This document shows positions 8,791-19,856 of a stretch of DNA of 59,155 nucleotides, one piece after another. The notes under the pieces were generated by a model that worked only from the letters and a program-made list of their open reading frames with translations, had not been told where the DNA came from and made no database searches. Position 1 is the stretch's first letter. Each line of letters opens with the position of its first letter. The position numbers and the translations under genes are program-made. The DNA comes from Bremia lactucae (lineage: Eukaryota > Oomycota > Peronosporomycetes > Peronosporales > Peronosporaceae): contig NW_027152191.1 of assembly GCF_004359215.1 (NCBI RefSeq), forward strand, positions 30,117 through 89,271, in the 5' to 3' direction.

Positions 8791-10490
8791 GTGCTCTGGC
8801 GGCTGAAGATGACATTTGTGCTCGAATTTGCTCAAAGCGTCCAATTATACGAGATTCTCATCGCGACGGAGAGGTCTTTGGGTTTGAAAATGTTGATGTA
8901 CCAGGAGATGGCGGCTTTATTCGAACGAATGACGTGAACTTTCCGTTTGATCCATATCGTCAGCCTTTTGTGCCGGGTCAAAATGAGCCAAGTATCGGAG
9001 GTCACGGAAATTTGAATTCGGCTACGCTGCCCATGGCAGCATTGCACTATTCGTCTTTGCATTACAATCTGCATTCGCTTTATGGTCATGCTCAGTCTGT
9101 TGCAACACGGTCGGCATTGAATTCGATCGTCAAGAAGCGAACGTTGTTACTCTCTCGTTCAACTTTTTCTGGCACAGGACACTATGCTGGTCACTGGTTG
9201 GACAATGATGTGGCATCATGGGAACAGCTTCGCTTGTCCATCTCTGGTACATTGCAGATGAACTTGCTTGGAGTTCCGCTTACTGGTCCCAATGTATGTG
9301 GATCACGTGGCCAGTCGTTGACGGAGTTATGTGTACGCTGGCACCAAGCTGCTTCATTTTTGCCATTGCTTCGCAATCACGCGGATATTGACGGCAAGCA
9401 CATTCCTGAAGATTTCGATGCTGATGCCCTGAATATTTTACGGTCGACGCTGCTCCGGCGCTATCGATATTTGCCCTACATGTACACACTCTTTTATGAA
9501 GCCAGCCGCTCGGGCAAACCCGTAGTACGCCCTCTCGCTTTCGAATTTCCAAATGACAAGATTGCTCAAAAGATTGAGCATCAATATCTACTCGGTCCAG
9601 CACTGATGATATCGCCGGTCGTGCACGAAGGTGCAATTTCGGCTGAGGTGTATTTCCCGAATGTCCATTGGTTTGATGCTCACAATGGAAAGTTAGCATT
9701 GGGAACCGCGACAGAGAACAATCGGCGTGTCAGTCTGCTTACACCTCTATCTAAGCTCCAAGTTCATCTTCGTGAGGGCTATGTTGTCCCAACGCAGCAA
9801 CCTGTTACCACGACGACTCTGTCTCGCCGTGGAGGTTTCACACTTTTAGCAGCATTGAGTGCCTCGAAAAATTCATCAGCTTTTGGCGAATTGTACGTCG
9901 ATGATGGAGACTCGCTGTCCGCTATCGAAGATCAACGCTACTCTTTGATGCATTATGATGTGCGTCAGAATTCAAGCGGCGTTGTTGTGTTTAAGTGCTC
10001 ATTTATCTTTCACGGATATGATGGACCGGAGATGCATGCCGATTTGAATGAAATACGTCTTTACGGTATACACGGCGAAGGATTTGTCGCAAACTCGTCC
10101 GTGGACGCAACACTGACTCCATCTAGTAGTGCAAGCTCTTCAGGTCAAACAGCTATTAAGGCTGAGTACTTTGCTCAGTCTGAAATGTTGGTTCTTTCTC
10201 GTTTCAATGCGGCTGTTGGACAAGAATTTTATGTGAAAGCGATCGCTAAAGCAGCCGAGACGAAGAATGGGGAAAATGAAGCGAATAGCAAAGCCATTGG
10301 TACGAACTCGTCGGGCAAATCTGAAGGTGAGGAAGGAGAGACTGAACAAAAGAAGCCTACCAAAGGCTCGAAGAAGTCTAAATTTTCAATCACCAGTATT
10401 GTGGGTATTGTGGTGGGCTGCGCTTTGCTGGCGGCAATAGTTTTAGTCTTTTTGTTCCGTCGTCGCCGTAGAGGTTACGAAACAGTGTGA
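8791..10490 (+). CDS. GH31 alpha-glucosidase-like membrane protein, 5' part missing
   Basis: About 566 residues, the C-terminal part of a glycoside hydrolase family 31 protein of the lysosomal alpha-glucosidase/sucrase-isomaltase type. Clear family blocks are HYNLHSLYGHA, LSRSTFSGTGHYAGHW, QMNLLGVPLTG, ELCVRWHQAASFLPLLRNHA and RRYRYLPYMYTLFYEA, then the beta domains (GPALMISPV). The start region and nucleophile block lie in the gap. The usual acid/base motif HW-x-GD is HWLDND here (9192-9209), placing Asn where Asp is expected, and the VGADVCGF block reads TGPNVCGS (Asn at 9291). A Ser/Lys-rich stalk precedes one transmembrane segment (about 10387-10461) and the short tail RRRRRGYETV. A type I surface or endolysosomal protein is likely. 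Catalysis is doubtful. Confidence 0.85.
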
Positions 10491-10756
10491 CAAAAGCTAT
10501 AATTTGACAACGCAGAAGGTTATTGAATCAAAAAAATAAGTGCCAAAAAACATAGTTTGATCTTGCAAATTTGTTCATTAATAATATATGTCCTTAAAAA
10601 TACACCGAAATTTAGATAATAGACGCGCGAATGGATAGTAATGAGTTACTGTACATAGATTGATAGGTATTACTATGTTAGTCAGGAATATAAGAGGCAC
10701 TAGTTAAAAGGAACTTAATCATATAAAATACCCAGCTCGTGGAGACTGAGGTAGAG
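10491..10756 (+). other. 3' flank of the GH31 gene; A-family scrap at its end
   Basis: A+T-rich, probably the 3' UTR and downstream flank; no gene is seen. The last 26 bases (TACCCAGCTCGTGG...) match the family A protease-pol linker at 42619, so a retroelement starts just before the gap. Confidence 0.45.
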
Positions 10757-11149
10757 NNNNNNNNNNNNNNNNNNNNNNNNNNNNNNNNNNNNNNNNNNNN
10801 NNNNNNNNNNNNNNNNNNNNNNNNNNNNNNNNNNNNNNNNNNNNNNNNNNNNNNNNNNNNNNNNNNNNNNNNNNNNNNNNNNNNNNNNNNNNNNNNNNNN
10901 NNNNNNNNNNNNNNNNNNNNNNNNNNNNNNNNNNNNNNNNNNNNNNNNNNNNNNNNNNNNNNNNNNNNNNNNNNNNNNNNNNNNNNNNNNNNNNNNNNNN
11001 NNNNNNNNNNNNNNNNNNNNNNNNNNNNNNNNNNNNNNNNNNNNNNNNNNNNNNNNNNNNNNNNNNNNNNNNNNNNNNNNNNNNNNNNNNNNNNNNNNNN
11101 NNNNNNNNNNNNNNNNNNNNNNNNNNNNNNNNNNNNNNNNNNNNNNNNN
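10757..11149. other. Assembly gap (393 N)
   Basis: N run of non-round length, suggesting a gap sized from linking data. Confidence 0.95.
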
Positions 11150-11640
11150 GTGTCGAATAACTTTATTCGTCGCCAGTTGTGGTGGAGGAGGGAAAATCAG
11201 TTTCGAATCGTGCGTTTGGCAACCGCCGCCCCCCTACGCTTAGTATTTGCAGCTTCTCATTGAGTTGTAGTTTTTTGCCGAGGACGAGCTAATTAATAAT
11301 GACTTGGAGAAAGGTAACGAGTGGCTTTGTGTCTGTTGAATATTTCGACGGTTCGTAGCTAACTTGCCATCGATAAATTCTTTACCGATCGAGACAAAAG
11401 CGGGCCATGTAAGGGAGCAACCTCCCCACAAAGCTCATCGACCTTCTTTGTGCGAAAGGCCACAGGAGGGTGGCGGATAGTGCACGCATTCAACAAACTG
11501 AATGCTGCAAAAGCTCTTTTTTAAAGCCACCGAGATGGCCGATCGCTTAACATACAGTAAAGAAAACGAATTGCGCGAAGTTGCCTTCATGCCTGATGAG
11601 TTGGATTTTTTTCCTGAACTAAGCATTCCTTAGCATTGCC
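11150..11640 (+). pseudogene. B-family pol scraps (protease and RT)
   Basis: The first bases encode SNNFIRRQ, the segment after the protease active site in B1 (48050). From about 11350 the sequence matches the B1 RT start at 49262 (ATCGATAAATTCTTTACCGATCG, then GCGGGCCATGTAAGGGAG) and its CAFNKLNAA-like block. The part between protease and RT is deleted. From about 11521 to 11640 I see no match. Nothing is translatable. Confidence 0.6.
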
Positions 11641-11738
11641 CTACAGTTGCTAAGCCACATTTAGCAACTTAAAAACCTTCCTCTGCATGTGGTGTACGTA
11701 AAGTATTCGAAGCCACCTTGCCTACACTATTATTGGCG
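11641..11738 (+). repeat. C-family LTR fragment
   Basis: Resembles the C LTR 3' half (TTAGCAACTTAAAAACCTTCCTCTGCA...GTGTACGT). It is cut at 11738 by the truncated end of the A2 3' LTR. Confidence 0.5.
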
Positions 11739-12227
11739 AGACACACACCCTAGCACAGCGAGGAAGCGGTTAAACCAGCTTCTCTTGCGTGCAGTGAGGT
11801 AGTTGTGGTGGGCGCGCAAGCGACCTCACCCAACACACTAAGAACTCTGGTAAAGTGACGTCACGGGAGCGGTAATCCGTCTCCTCGTGCGCACTTACCA
11901 AGTAGGTAGTAATTTTCAGACTGATTTATATTTAATAGAATTAAATATAAATACCTATTTTTACCAATTAAAATGATATCTCTATATCATTTAATATGTA
12001 TTGCGAGCGTATCTTTGTAGATACCTCGCGTAACTGATGACGCTGGGCGTCATCCCTCCTAATGTGAATGCACCCATGTGCATCACATCCACAAGGGTTG
12101 GTCACAAATGTGCACCACACCCGAGTGTTGGGTCTAATTACTATTATTTAGTAATTGACCATCCCCTTAAGTACCAAATGTACTTAATGGGGACTGTGTA
12201 ACATTAGGGCAACTCTAGCCCGTTACA
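11739..12227 (-). repeat. A2 3' LTR (terminally truncated)
   Basis: Matches the A LTR from AGACACACACCCTAGCACAG to the tip ..AGCCCGTTACA at 12227. The outer end (TGTAGGCGGGCACG...CTACTT) is missing. Confidence 0.85.
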
Positions 12228-12243
12228 CCATCCCCCTCTTTAA
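12228..12243 (-). promoter_or_regulatory. Polypurine tract of A2
   Basis: On the element strand this reads TTAAAGAGGGGGATGG directly before the LTR start TGTAACGGGC, the expected plus-strand priming site for reverse transcription. Confidence 0.75.
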
Positions 12244-12321
12244 GAACGAATTTACATTTTTAAATTCGACAGAGTAGAGAGAGGAACTGCGAGCAGCTTT
12301 ACGCGCCGCTAGTTCACTCGA

Positions 12322-12328
12322 TCACTCT
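12322..12328 (+). promoter_or_regulatory. Initiator-like TCACTCT upstream of antisense ORF
   Basis: Fits the general initiator pattern TCANTYY and lies 32 bases before the antisense ATG at 12360. The same TCACTCT is kept at the matching place in A5 (54165-54171). This is suggestive only. Confidence 0.3.
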
Positions 12329-12359
12329 CGCGCACGTGTTTCTATACACGGCGCCCAAG

Positions 12360-13497
12360 ATGCCACCTAAAAGGGGCCACGTTGGTGGGTCGTCTGCGAA
12401 GACGCCCACACAACCTCGCACTAAGCGCACGCGCCGCGTTAATTCGCCGGCAGCGTCTAATGCCTTAGTCGAAACGCAGACAGCTACTGCTGCTGTCGCG
12501 TTAACGGGGCTAAAGGATCCATCCCAGTTTAACAGTGAGGATGCTGATCCGTCGCTTATTGTCGACTGACTACAATGAGTCGACACCGTTGCCGTCACCT
12601 CATAGTAGTGATGCGGACAACGAGCTCATGAGGAAGGACGATGGCGCATTATTGCCCATTCAAACTTCTCTCATGCCTCACAACACGGAGACAGCATCAT
12701 TTACGAATGCTGTCTCGTCGTCTGCGCTGGAAAGCGCAGCGACAGGTAATGAGAGCCCATAAGGGCGCAGCCGCTTCTCCGTTGGGTAAAACCGCAACGC
12801 CTTATGCTCGGACCATAATCCATAATGGTTCTGACATAGATGATTCGGAGCCTAAACCTGCCGACGACACGTGAACGTGCTCAGTCAACGCTACTTCTGC
12901 TAGTCCATTTGAGACTAGCGAAGAGGTCTCAGCTGGTGCTCCTTTACATAGGCAGCCATCAAGCCGGACACGTCAATACGTAGGTTATCGATCGGTTCCA
13001 AGAATCAAAACTCTTCGGGTAACCTTACCATTGAACGAGGATCTGTTTTCTTTGCCTCACGGAGCGGTGGGTAAGCAACCTTCCAACAAGGAAGCGTTGG
13101 TCCCACCCGTATCCATCAGTGCAGGCGGCACCCGATAGGAGTGGCGATCTCGTCCACCTACTCGCGGCTGCCTTACCTTCGTCCGTTCAGTCATAGGCGT
13201 TAAGGGCTGCTGAAGGACGTATTGCGGATCTCGAGGGATAAGTCTCGCGACTGACCTCGGATCTTTTCTTATGTTTGAGCGAAGGTTCGTCAGGGTTATG
13301 AACGCCTGAAGACTCGCTTGGACCTTTTCGAGAGGATAATGCTGAGGGATCCGCGTTACTCGCGTGATGTCTCTCGCTCGCCGAGTCTTGTTCGTGGTGG
13401 GAGGAGTCGGTCGGCTGATAGCTTTTCGCCTTCACCGTCCCTCTCACCCGAACGACGCTCGACTCACAGTCGACGTCACCATCGGTCTCCTTAGACG
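12360..13497 (+). pseudogene. Family A antisense ORF, A2 copy (broken)
   Basis: Runs opposite to gag-pol, from ATG 12360 (MPPKRGHVGGSS) just inside the 3' LTR to a stop near 13497. Visible parts in order are: a basic N-terminus (TKRTRRVN); a Ser/Ala-rich acidic region with DPSLIVD; a central block (RQYVGYRSVPR, then LPHGAVGKQPS); a helical segment (GYERLKTRLDLFERIMLRD); and an Arg/Ser tail (SPERRSTHSRRHHRSP). Frames break near 12565, 12890 and 13240. Relative to A5, about 370 bp are deleted near 12894. The 3' part overlaps the sense-strand chromodomain linker. Function is unknown; the RS-like tail and basic N-terminus hint at nucleic-acid binding. Confidence 0.55.
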
Positions 13498-14241
13498 GAT
13501 GGGGATATGTGACCTCATTTGGGTCTACACACCATTTCAGACGACCCACGTAAAATACGGCGAAAGAATGAGCCTATAATTTAGGTCTCCAACCTCTTCG
13601 ACCTCCGTTAAGGGCCCAATGAAACGCGGCAACAACTTCGTAGTACCTCCAGGTAGTACAGAAAATGCATTCTTAGGTAGGGTAGCAGTACTTAATAGTA
13701 CCTTTTCACCCACTCTAAAGCGTTCATTATTTTTGCGACCATTTCGGTCCGCATGTTCTTTTTGCTTGTCCTGTGGGCTTGCCATCGCGTCACGTACTTT
13801 TCGTGTGATGGCTAATCGCTAATCGCTCATCCGCAAAGCGTTGACCTCGCTCACGCTTTTAGCATCAAACTCGTCTATGATACCGCCGAGAGGTCGGTCA
13901 TAAGGCTAATTTTTATTGACCACTGCTTAACTGGCAGGGTCACTAGGGCAAATTACTATCTTTGAGATGATACCCTCGCGGGTCATCGTCGTATTGACGA
14001 AACTATGTCCCTCTTTCGCACCGGGCATAGTGAGGGGCCCTCCCCCACTAAGACTCGGGGTGTGCACAAACGAGACTGGCGTCCGAGGATGGCGCAGTCC
14101 ATTAATATAAAACGGTGTCTCACCCGTGCTGGCGTGGACACTGTTATTTATACCGAACTCCACAAAGGGCAATTGCTTGCTCCACTCTTCGGGAGTTGCT
14201 ATAGGGATCACAAGGTGACAGCTGATGCCATAACATGACAT
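12950..14241 (-). pseudogene. A2 integrase C-terminal part and chromodomain, degraded
   Basis: At 14241-13927 is the end of the integrase catalytic core (EWSKQLPFVEFGINNSVHAS, then TPFYINGLRHP). At 13785-13537 is the C-terminal GPY/F-type domain (FRVGEKVLLSTATL, LPRFIGPLTEVEE, continuing to GRLKWCVDP). A 120-residue open linker follows to 13187. A broken chromodomain (QILVQW-GYPKSFDSW) lies around 13000-13120. The zinc domain and most of the catalytic core, with the first two acidic residues, are deleted at about 14215, where RNase H sequence joins directly. Confidence 0.75.
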
Positions 14242-16370
14242 CGCTGTAGCTAAAGCGATTTAGCTTAGCTTTCAGGTGCGACGGGAGGGGAACCTTTCGT
14301 CCACCAAAGTGATGCAACAGTAGGCGACAATGGTCGTCCTGACTGAAGCTCTCTTTTACCTCAGTGGCTAATGAGCCTGTCACGTGGTATGCCTTCATGG
14401 CTGCCAACGTTGACCGCTGAAATTGTGCTTTAGCACTAGACACACTTTCCTGGTGTCTCACCTCGAAGTCTGGTCTGCGCGATAAAGCGTCAGCCAAGAC
14501 ATTTGACTTACCCGGCTTGTATATAACTTTTAAATTAAATTCAGAGAAGAATGTAAGCCATCTTGCCATTCTAGGCGAGAGGTGCGGTGGGTTTATTGCG
14601 GTACGCAGTGATGCGTGATCCGTATAAACCACAAATGGTTCGGTGTCCAATAGGTGCACACGAAATTTGACAAGAGCATACTTTATTGAAAGTAGTTCTT
14701 TGTCATATACGGGTAATTCAGTTCCGCGGCTTTTAAAAGCCGGGACTGATAAGAGATGACGCGGTCAACGCCGTCGTCATCCCTTCTGCATGAGCGCGCT
14801 GCCGATTGCAAAGTTACTTGCATCGTAGACGACGCTAAAGGGCTTATCCTCGTCTGGTAATGCCAAGACCGGTCTACAAGAGATTGCTTCAGTGATGTGA
14901 ACGCATCATCTTGTTCTTTTAACCAAACCCATTCTGCGTTCTTTTGAAGGAGCTAAAATAATGGTTTAGTTTGCTCTGCATAATTCTTGCTATATTTATT
15001 TAAGTAATTAGCGAGCCCTAGGAATTGGCGCAATCCTTCACATGCCGTGGGATTGGCCATTCCTTTACTAAGTTTATCTTGTCTGGGTCTGCTCGTACAC
15101 CATGTGTACCAACGATGCAGCCCAGTACAGGTATCTCAGGGACCCCCATGACGCACTTTTGCAAGTTGACGTACAATTGGGCGTCCTTTAAAGTCTATAA
15201 CTTAGCGTCTAAATGATGCTTGTGCGACTCTATTGCACGCAGCCCGTCCTCGGCCCTACTACGCACGAATACATCGTCAAAGTAATGGGACGCGTAGGCA
15301 CGGTGCTGACGCATCACGTGAGCCACCACTGGGTTGAATGTAGGCGGTGGGTTTTCCAATTTTAGGGCGTCACAAGCCACTCCCAAAGCATACCGCTTGG
15401 GGTGCTTACTGCCGTTTTGGCTACATCGGACTCCTCTCATGAGTACCTGATACTAGCCATCCTTCAAATTCAACGGGAAAAGATAGTTGACTTTCCCATG
15501 GAGTTCAACAAGACATCTGTCCGCGGGATTGGCGCTTGCGCCGGTACGGTCGCCGTATTCAGCTTATTGTAAGCATGAACCACGCGCCATCCACCTGTGG
15601 CTTTACGCACACAAAAGGTCGGGCTGCAGTGAGGCGATTTGCTCTCACGCACATGTCCCGCCTTGGCTCGCTTGTCGAAGAACTCATCGATATAATCGAC
15701 TTGTTCTTTCGGCAACGGCCATTGCCTGGTCACACAATACTTGGTGCCAGGTTCGAGGTCTATCTCGTGCCCGATGCCCCTATCTGCTGGTAGGCGGCTC
15801 GGCACTTCTTCTGGGAACACATCACGATGTTTCCACAGAACCTCGAAGAACGGACTGTATCTCAAGGCATTCCAGCCTTGAGCAGCGAACCGTGTATTTG
15901 TATTTTTGTCCGTTCTAGATCACTCTTGTCCATTGTGGACGACGAGCAACAGTCCACCAAGTCCTCTTTTGGAACTGGTGTGACTATTTCGTGGATCTTT
16001 CCTTCCTTTAACTCGGCAAGGAACAGACCCCACGACATTTCCGGGAGATTTACTATCTCCTCGGTAGATTTAAAGACTTGACGGAGCACCTCAACTGAGG
16101 ATGCCTCTGCAATTTCGTCTTTGGCGGCCTCGAACACCTCGTTCAAAGGCCCGTCCTCGCTAATAGGAACTGATACAAACGTCACTCTCCGATTGTCACT
16201 CGTTTAGACGTGCCTTTGATCGTCCTAATCTGTCGGGTATTCGCTCTCTGAGTAACGACGAGATTTTTGGGAAGCGGGTGCCGTTGCTCTCCTGGCTAAC
16301 GCACCCCTTCCAATCGCACCAGGCTCTAGGCGCCGTGCCGGTTCATGCGACGCTTGACTTCCTGTCAGCT
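14242..16370 (-). pseudogene. A2 reverse transcriptase and RNase H, degraded
   Basis: RT begins in the 15865-15470 frame (EIDLEPGTKYCVTRQWPLPKEQ, AKAGHVRESKSPH, TFCVRKATGGWRVVHAYNKL). It continues in 15440-15195 with the catalytic YFDD box (SHYFDDVFVRSRAED). RNase H sequence appears at about 14930-14660 and then EPFVVYTDHASLRTA and RRPDFEVRHQ at 14659-14300. Several frameshifts separate the pieces. A linker at 16185-15862 corresponds to the protease-RT spacer of A3. Confidence 0.8.
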
Positions 16371-16989
16371 CATCGTCTGCTGCCACAGGATTTTATGCTC
16401 TGTGCAGGAAATTCGAAAGCATGACTACTTGTCATCGTCCTTTTCACTACCCCAGTCTCCACGAGGTGGGTAGGAATTGGTGACGTTTGACATCCCGTCA
16501 ACGCACCCTCGACTGTGTTCGACACGACATCAGTTACATACACCTCTCGCAGGAGCACACCCCTTCCGGTGTCCTGCGTAGAGCTCGAAACTGTGCGTGT
16601 ATGCCAGTCTATCCATGGTTGGTACTTCGCCAACCATGGCATGCCTAGGATGAGGTCATAAAGACTCTCCATTCCTAGCACTGTGAACTTCTCTTTACAA
16701 GAAAAGTCACTAAAGCTGAAAGCGAGTTCTACCTGAACTCCCTCAGAGTTAATGAGTGCGGCGTTCGCTAAAGAACGGTCGCCTCTTCTCGCTTGCCAAA
16801 CTGTCAAAGCGACTCAAACATCGCCGGTCTCTTTCTTAGAGCCGCGAGTTTTACAAAATTTTGTGATGCACTCGAATCCACTAGGAGGGTCATCACCTGG
16901 TCATAGCCTCGTACTTGAGCGCTATAGAGCAGCAGGGTTGATGTCCGAAATTTTAAGACCTCAGGGACTATGCTACCCATTTGTTCCAC
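16370..16989 (-). pseudogene. A2 retropepsin-like protease, degraded
   Basis: Matches the protease of A1 and A3: VRGYDQVMTLLVDSSASQNF followed by VELAFSFSDFSC and LILGMPWLAKYQPWIDWH. The active-site triplet is DSS instead of DSG, which would impair an aspartic protease. There is a frameshift near 16800. Confidence 0.8.
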
Positions 16990-18117
16990 AACTCTAAAGT
17001 TAGGGGTAGTTTCAGAGTCCGCGTGAGTGGGGCATCCCGCCCCTTCTGCGCTCCTGCATTTCCCGACCTCTCAGTGGTCGATGCAGAATTCATGCGTCTC
17101 ACACGCTGGTTCTTGCCATCGCTCTTCGAAAAGGGAGTCCTCTTGTGGTATCTATCCCCAGCAGGAACCCTGGCATAGCAGCCCATCATATGGCCGCGCA
17201 TGCCGCAATCATAGCAGACAACGTCTGCATTGCCCAACTCCATGGGAGTAGCATCTGGCCTCTCGGCCGACGGCTTATACCAAGCTGTCGCCGAGGCACT
17301 GTTGTAGGATTGCTCCTCAACTAAGGCAATTTGGATTGCCTCTTCCATCGTCGACGGCACCTTTCTGAAAACGGCCTGTCGCGGTGGGCCATTCCGTAGT
17401 CCGTTCATAAACGTGGGCACCTTAATGTGCTCCGGAATCGGACCTACGGTTATGGACGCCGACAGCGAGCGCATCTCTTGCACATACTCTTGCAGAGATC
17501 GCTTCGCCTGTCGCGCTCCAAAGAAGCGCACCTGAAGCAACACTTCGTTGTTCGGCGGCTGGTACATGGCGCGAATCTTTGTCTTAAAGATCGCCCATAT
17601 AGGGAACGCCTTTCTGTCCGCTATAAGCGCCGAGTAAGCCCACTCCGAGGCCTTACCGCGCATATGCGACATAGCGTACGACACCCTCCGGCTGTCGTCC
17701 TCAATGCGCTGCGCGACTCCGCATTGCCAGTGGACAATCGTGTACGCTGCAGTTCCATCGAACTTGGGCGGGTCCATCCGAATGGGCCTCGGCTGGTGCA
17801 TCCGTGCTGAGAGCATCTGAAGAGTTCTGTTGAGAGCCTCGCTCCGAGCCTGCTCATGCCTTAGCTCATCCTGAGTCTGAGTGACGGACTCCGCCGCAGC
17901 ATGGCTCTGTGCACGCGGACGCGGATCTCCGCTGTCCGAGCACGAATGCGTCAAACTGCTCCAACTGAGCAACATGTTGCTCAGGAGGACTGCCCAGGTG
18001 CCTGGCCAGGGCTTGTTGAGCAAGTCCCTGCGCCATATGCCCTGTCACCTCCCGACGATGTTCAGAGAGGTGAAAAGAATGAGCCAAATCGATTTTGAGG
18101 CTTATCCTCACGTACAC
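16968..18117 (-). pseudogene. A2 Gag (capsid and zinc knuckle), degraded
   Basis: Nearly continuous Gag frame with PRPIRMDPPKFDG, LQEYVQEMRSLSAS and KVPSTMEEAIQIALVEEQSY. The zinc knuckle reads CYDCGMRGHMMGC, one residue short of the CX2CX4HX4C spacing kept in A3. The expected ATG of MSLNID has become ATA. A few short deletions are seen relative to A3. Confidence 0.8.
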
Positions 18118-18150
18118 ACGCAGAGATGCGGGTCGTAGGAAGGATTTCTA

Positions 18151-18159
18151 GTGCGACCA
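18151..18159 (-). promoter_or_regulatory. Primer-binding site of A2
   Basis: Element strand reads TGGTCGCAC two bases after the LTR end (TTTACA-ct-TGGTCGC). It differs by one base from the TGGTAGCAC of A3 and the B and C elements. Confidence 0.5.
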
Positions 18160-18161
18160 AG

Positions 18162-18710
18162 TGTAAACGGAAACGTATTAATGCGGCCACGCTCTACTTA
18201 AGCACACAGCCTAACACAGCGAGGAACGGTTTGACCGTCTATTCTAGCGTGCAGTGAGGTTGTGGTAAGCGTCTTAGCGACCTCACCCAACGGACTAAGC
18301 ACTCCAGAAAAGTGTCGGCACGGGAGCGGTAATTCGGCTCCTCGTGCGCACTTACCAAGTAGGTAGTATTTCAGACTGATTCAAATTTAATAGAATTAAA
18401 TATAAATACCTATTTTTACCAATAAAAATGATATCTCTATAGATATCATTTAATATGTATTGCGAGCGTATCTTTATAGATACCTCGCGTAACGGATGAC
18501 GCTAGCCGTCGTCTTGGATTGCGCTGGGCGTCATCCCTCCTAATGTGAATGCACCCATGTGCATCACATCCACAAGGGTTGGTCACAAATGTGCACCACA
18601 CCCGAATGTTGGGTCTAATTACTATTATTTAGTAATTGACCATCCCCTTAAGTACACCTAATGTACTTAACGGGGACTGTGTAACATTAGGGCAACTTTA
18701 GCCCGTTACA
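18162..18710 (-). repeat. A2 5' LTR
   Basis: Full-length A LTR of about 549 bp with ends TGTAAAC...GCCCGTTACA in window orientation. It carries a local duplication of the GGATGACG/CGTCATCC hairpin region near 18495-18540. Confidence 0.85.
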
Positions 18711-18957
18711 AAACTAATACTAAACATGCAATTGAAATCTTATCTAATCTTATCTGTCTCTCTCTCTCTTTGTTTACGCTAACAGCTGATTAGTCTGCGG
18801 GATAAATAGATATATTGGCCTATACTTTTTTATGAATGAGAATTCTGATCATTACTGTTTAACGTAATATCCTCCAAATATTATCTACTTTTTAGATAAT
18901 ATATTAACTAACGACCTTTAAGAAATATTTATTTCATGTAACGATACACCCGTTACA
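18711..18957 (-). repeat. B2 3' LTR (partial)
   Basis: Reverse complement of the B LTR 5' half, ending ...ACACCCGTTACA at 18957. Broken at 18711 by A2. The following TCACTCTCCCTTAAACG (18958-18974) is the reverse complement of a polypurine tract. Confidence 0.8.
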
Positions 18958-19766
18958 TCACTCTCCCTTAAACGCCAATCACTTTGACTGTCATTGAATG
19001 GAGTGGTCACTATGTGACCACTTAATTTAACACCGATGTTGATTGGTCAGAGCCATCATTTTAAATTCTATCGCATGAAGAACAAATTCATGCGGGGTGT
19101 TGATAGTGCTGCGCCTTCGGCTGCGGTTCGTGCAGCCGCGAATGACGCGCTGTTATCTCTTGCGGCAGACGGAACGTCTGCCGTAGTATCCACTCGCGCA
19201 ACACTAGATGTTGCGGGTGCACGTGGTGATTCACTACGTGAATACGACCCCTCTTTGGAGGTCGACTACGAATGCGAGTCGGACGAAATGGCCGACTCGG
19301 GGAGAATAGAACAGTCGCCTGATAGACGTCAGGCGGCTGACTATGAGCTTTCGAATTAAAGGGCTCATTCTGATCGACGAGTTAATAGTCTATTTGGTTC
19401 CGACGATTAGGATCATCCCTCATCGACCGTTCCGTCTCCCGTACGGTCACCTGCACCTGTTTCTGTGCAAGGTGATGTCGATACTACTGGTTGTAATAAT
19501 TTTTGCACCTCCTTTTTTCTAAAAAGGTAAACAAAATAAATATATTTAAAAATTTTGTGATTTTGCCGTTGTGAGGGTGTTGGCGTAAGCCATCGTAATA
19601 AAAGTCCTTGTGGTACCCCTGCTTCAGTGGGAACCACTCAGGGGGGTGAAGACAGTAAAATGTCTCATCTCGCCCCTGAAAAGAAGCCGTGGCTTTTACC
19701 AGAACGGCTAATCAACAGCTTGTTTCTGGAGAGACGACTCCTCACAACAAATATCCCTTATTTATT

Positions 19767-19841
19767 CGGAAGATAGCATAGTCTGGCTAATGCGTCTGTT
19801 TTGGAAACAGAAGATCAAAGGTTCAAATCCTTTTTTTTTTG
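19767..19841 (+). tRNA. tRNA-Pro(UGG), mitochondrial type
   Basis: Anticodon arm TCTGT-TTTGGAA-ACAGA with anticodon TGG. T arm AAAGG-TTCAAAT-CCTTT is perfect. Acceptor CGGAAGA/TTTTTTT pairs mostly through A-T and G-T. Probably not expressed in the nucleus. Confidence 0.75.
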
Positions 19842-19856
19842 ATAACAAATGGTAAA

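Larger units (their letters stand above)
11739..18710 (-). mobile_element. A2: family A chromodomain Ty3/gypsy element
   Basis: About 7.0 kb, minus strand: 5' LTR 18162-18710, Gag, protease, RT, RNase H, remnant integrase, chromodomain, 3' LTR 11739-12227. An antisense ORF lies beside the 3' LTR. The 3' LTR lacks about 40 terminal bases. The right end interrupts a B LTR (18711 onward), but the left flank is C LTR sequence, so the left end has been rearranged and no target duplication remains. Many stops, frameshifts and an integrase deletion show it is dead. Confidence 0.9.

Noticed and set aside
8960..9000. NEPS in the GH31 protein read as the nucleophile motif DMNEPS with its Asp lost
   Set aside because: Alignment places FVPG before it against the YVPG of acid alpha-glucosidase, well downstream of the nucleophile. 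The NEPS match is accidental, and the true nucleophile block lies in the gap.
9160..10490. GH31 gene acquired by a retroelement
   Set aside because: Although it is bracketed by LTR pieces on the scaffold, it shows ordinary host-gene features, and the bracketing is better explained by contig placement.
10739..11263. ORF spanning the 393-N gap
   Set aside because: Only the N run makes it open; the two ends come from different element families.
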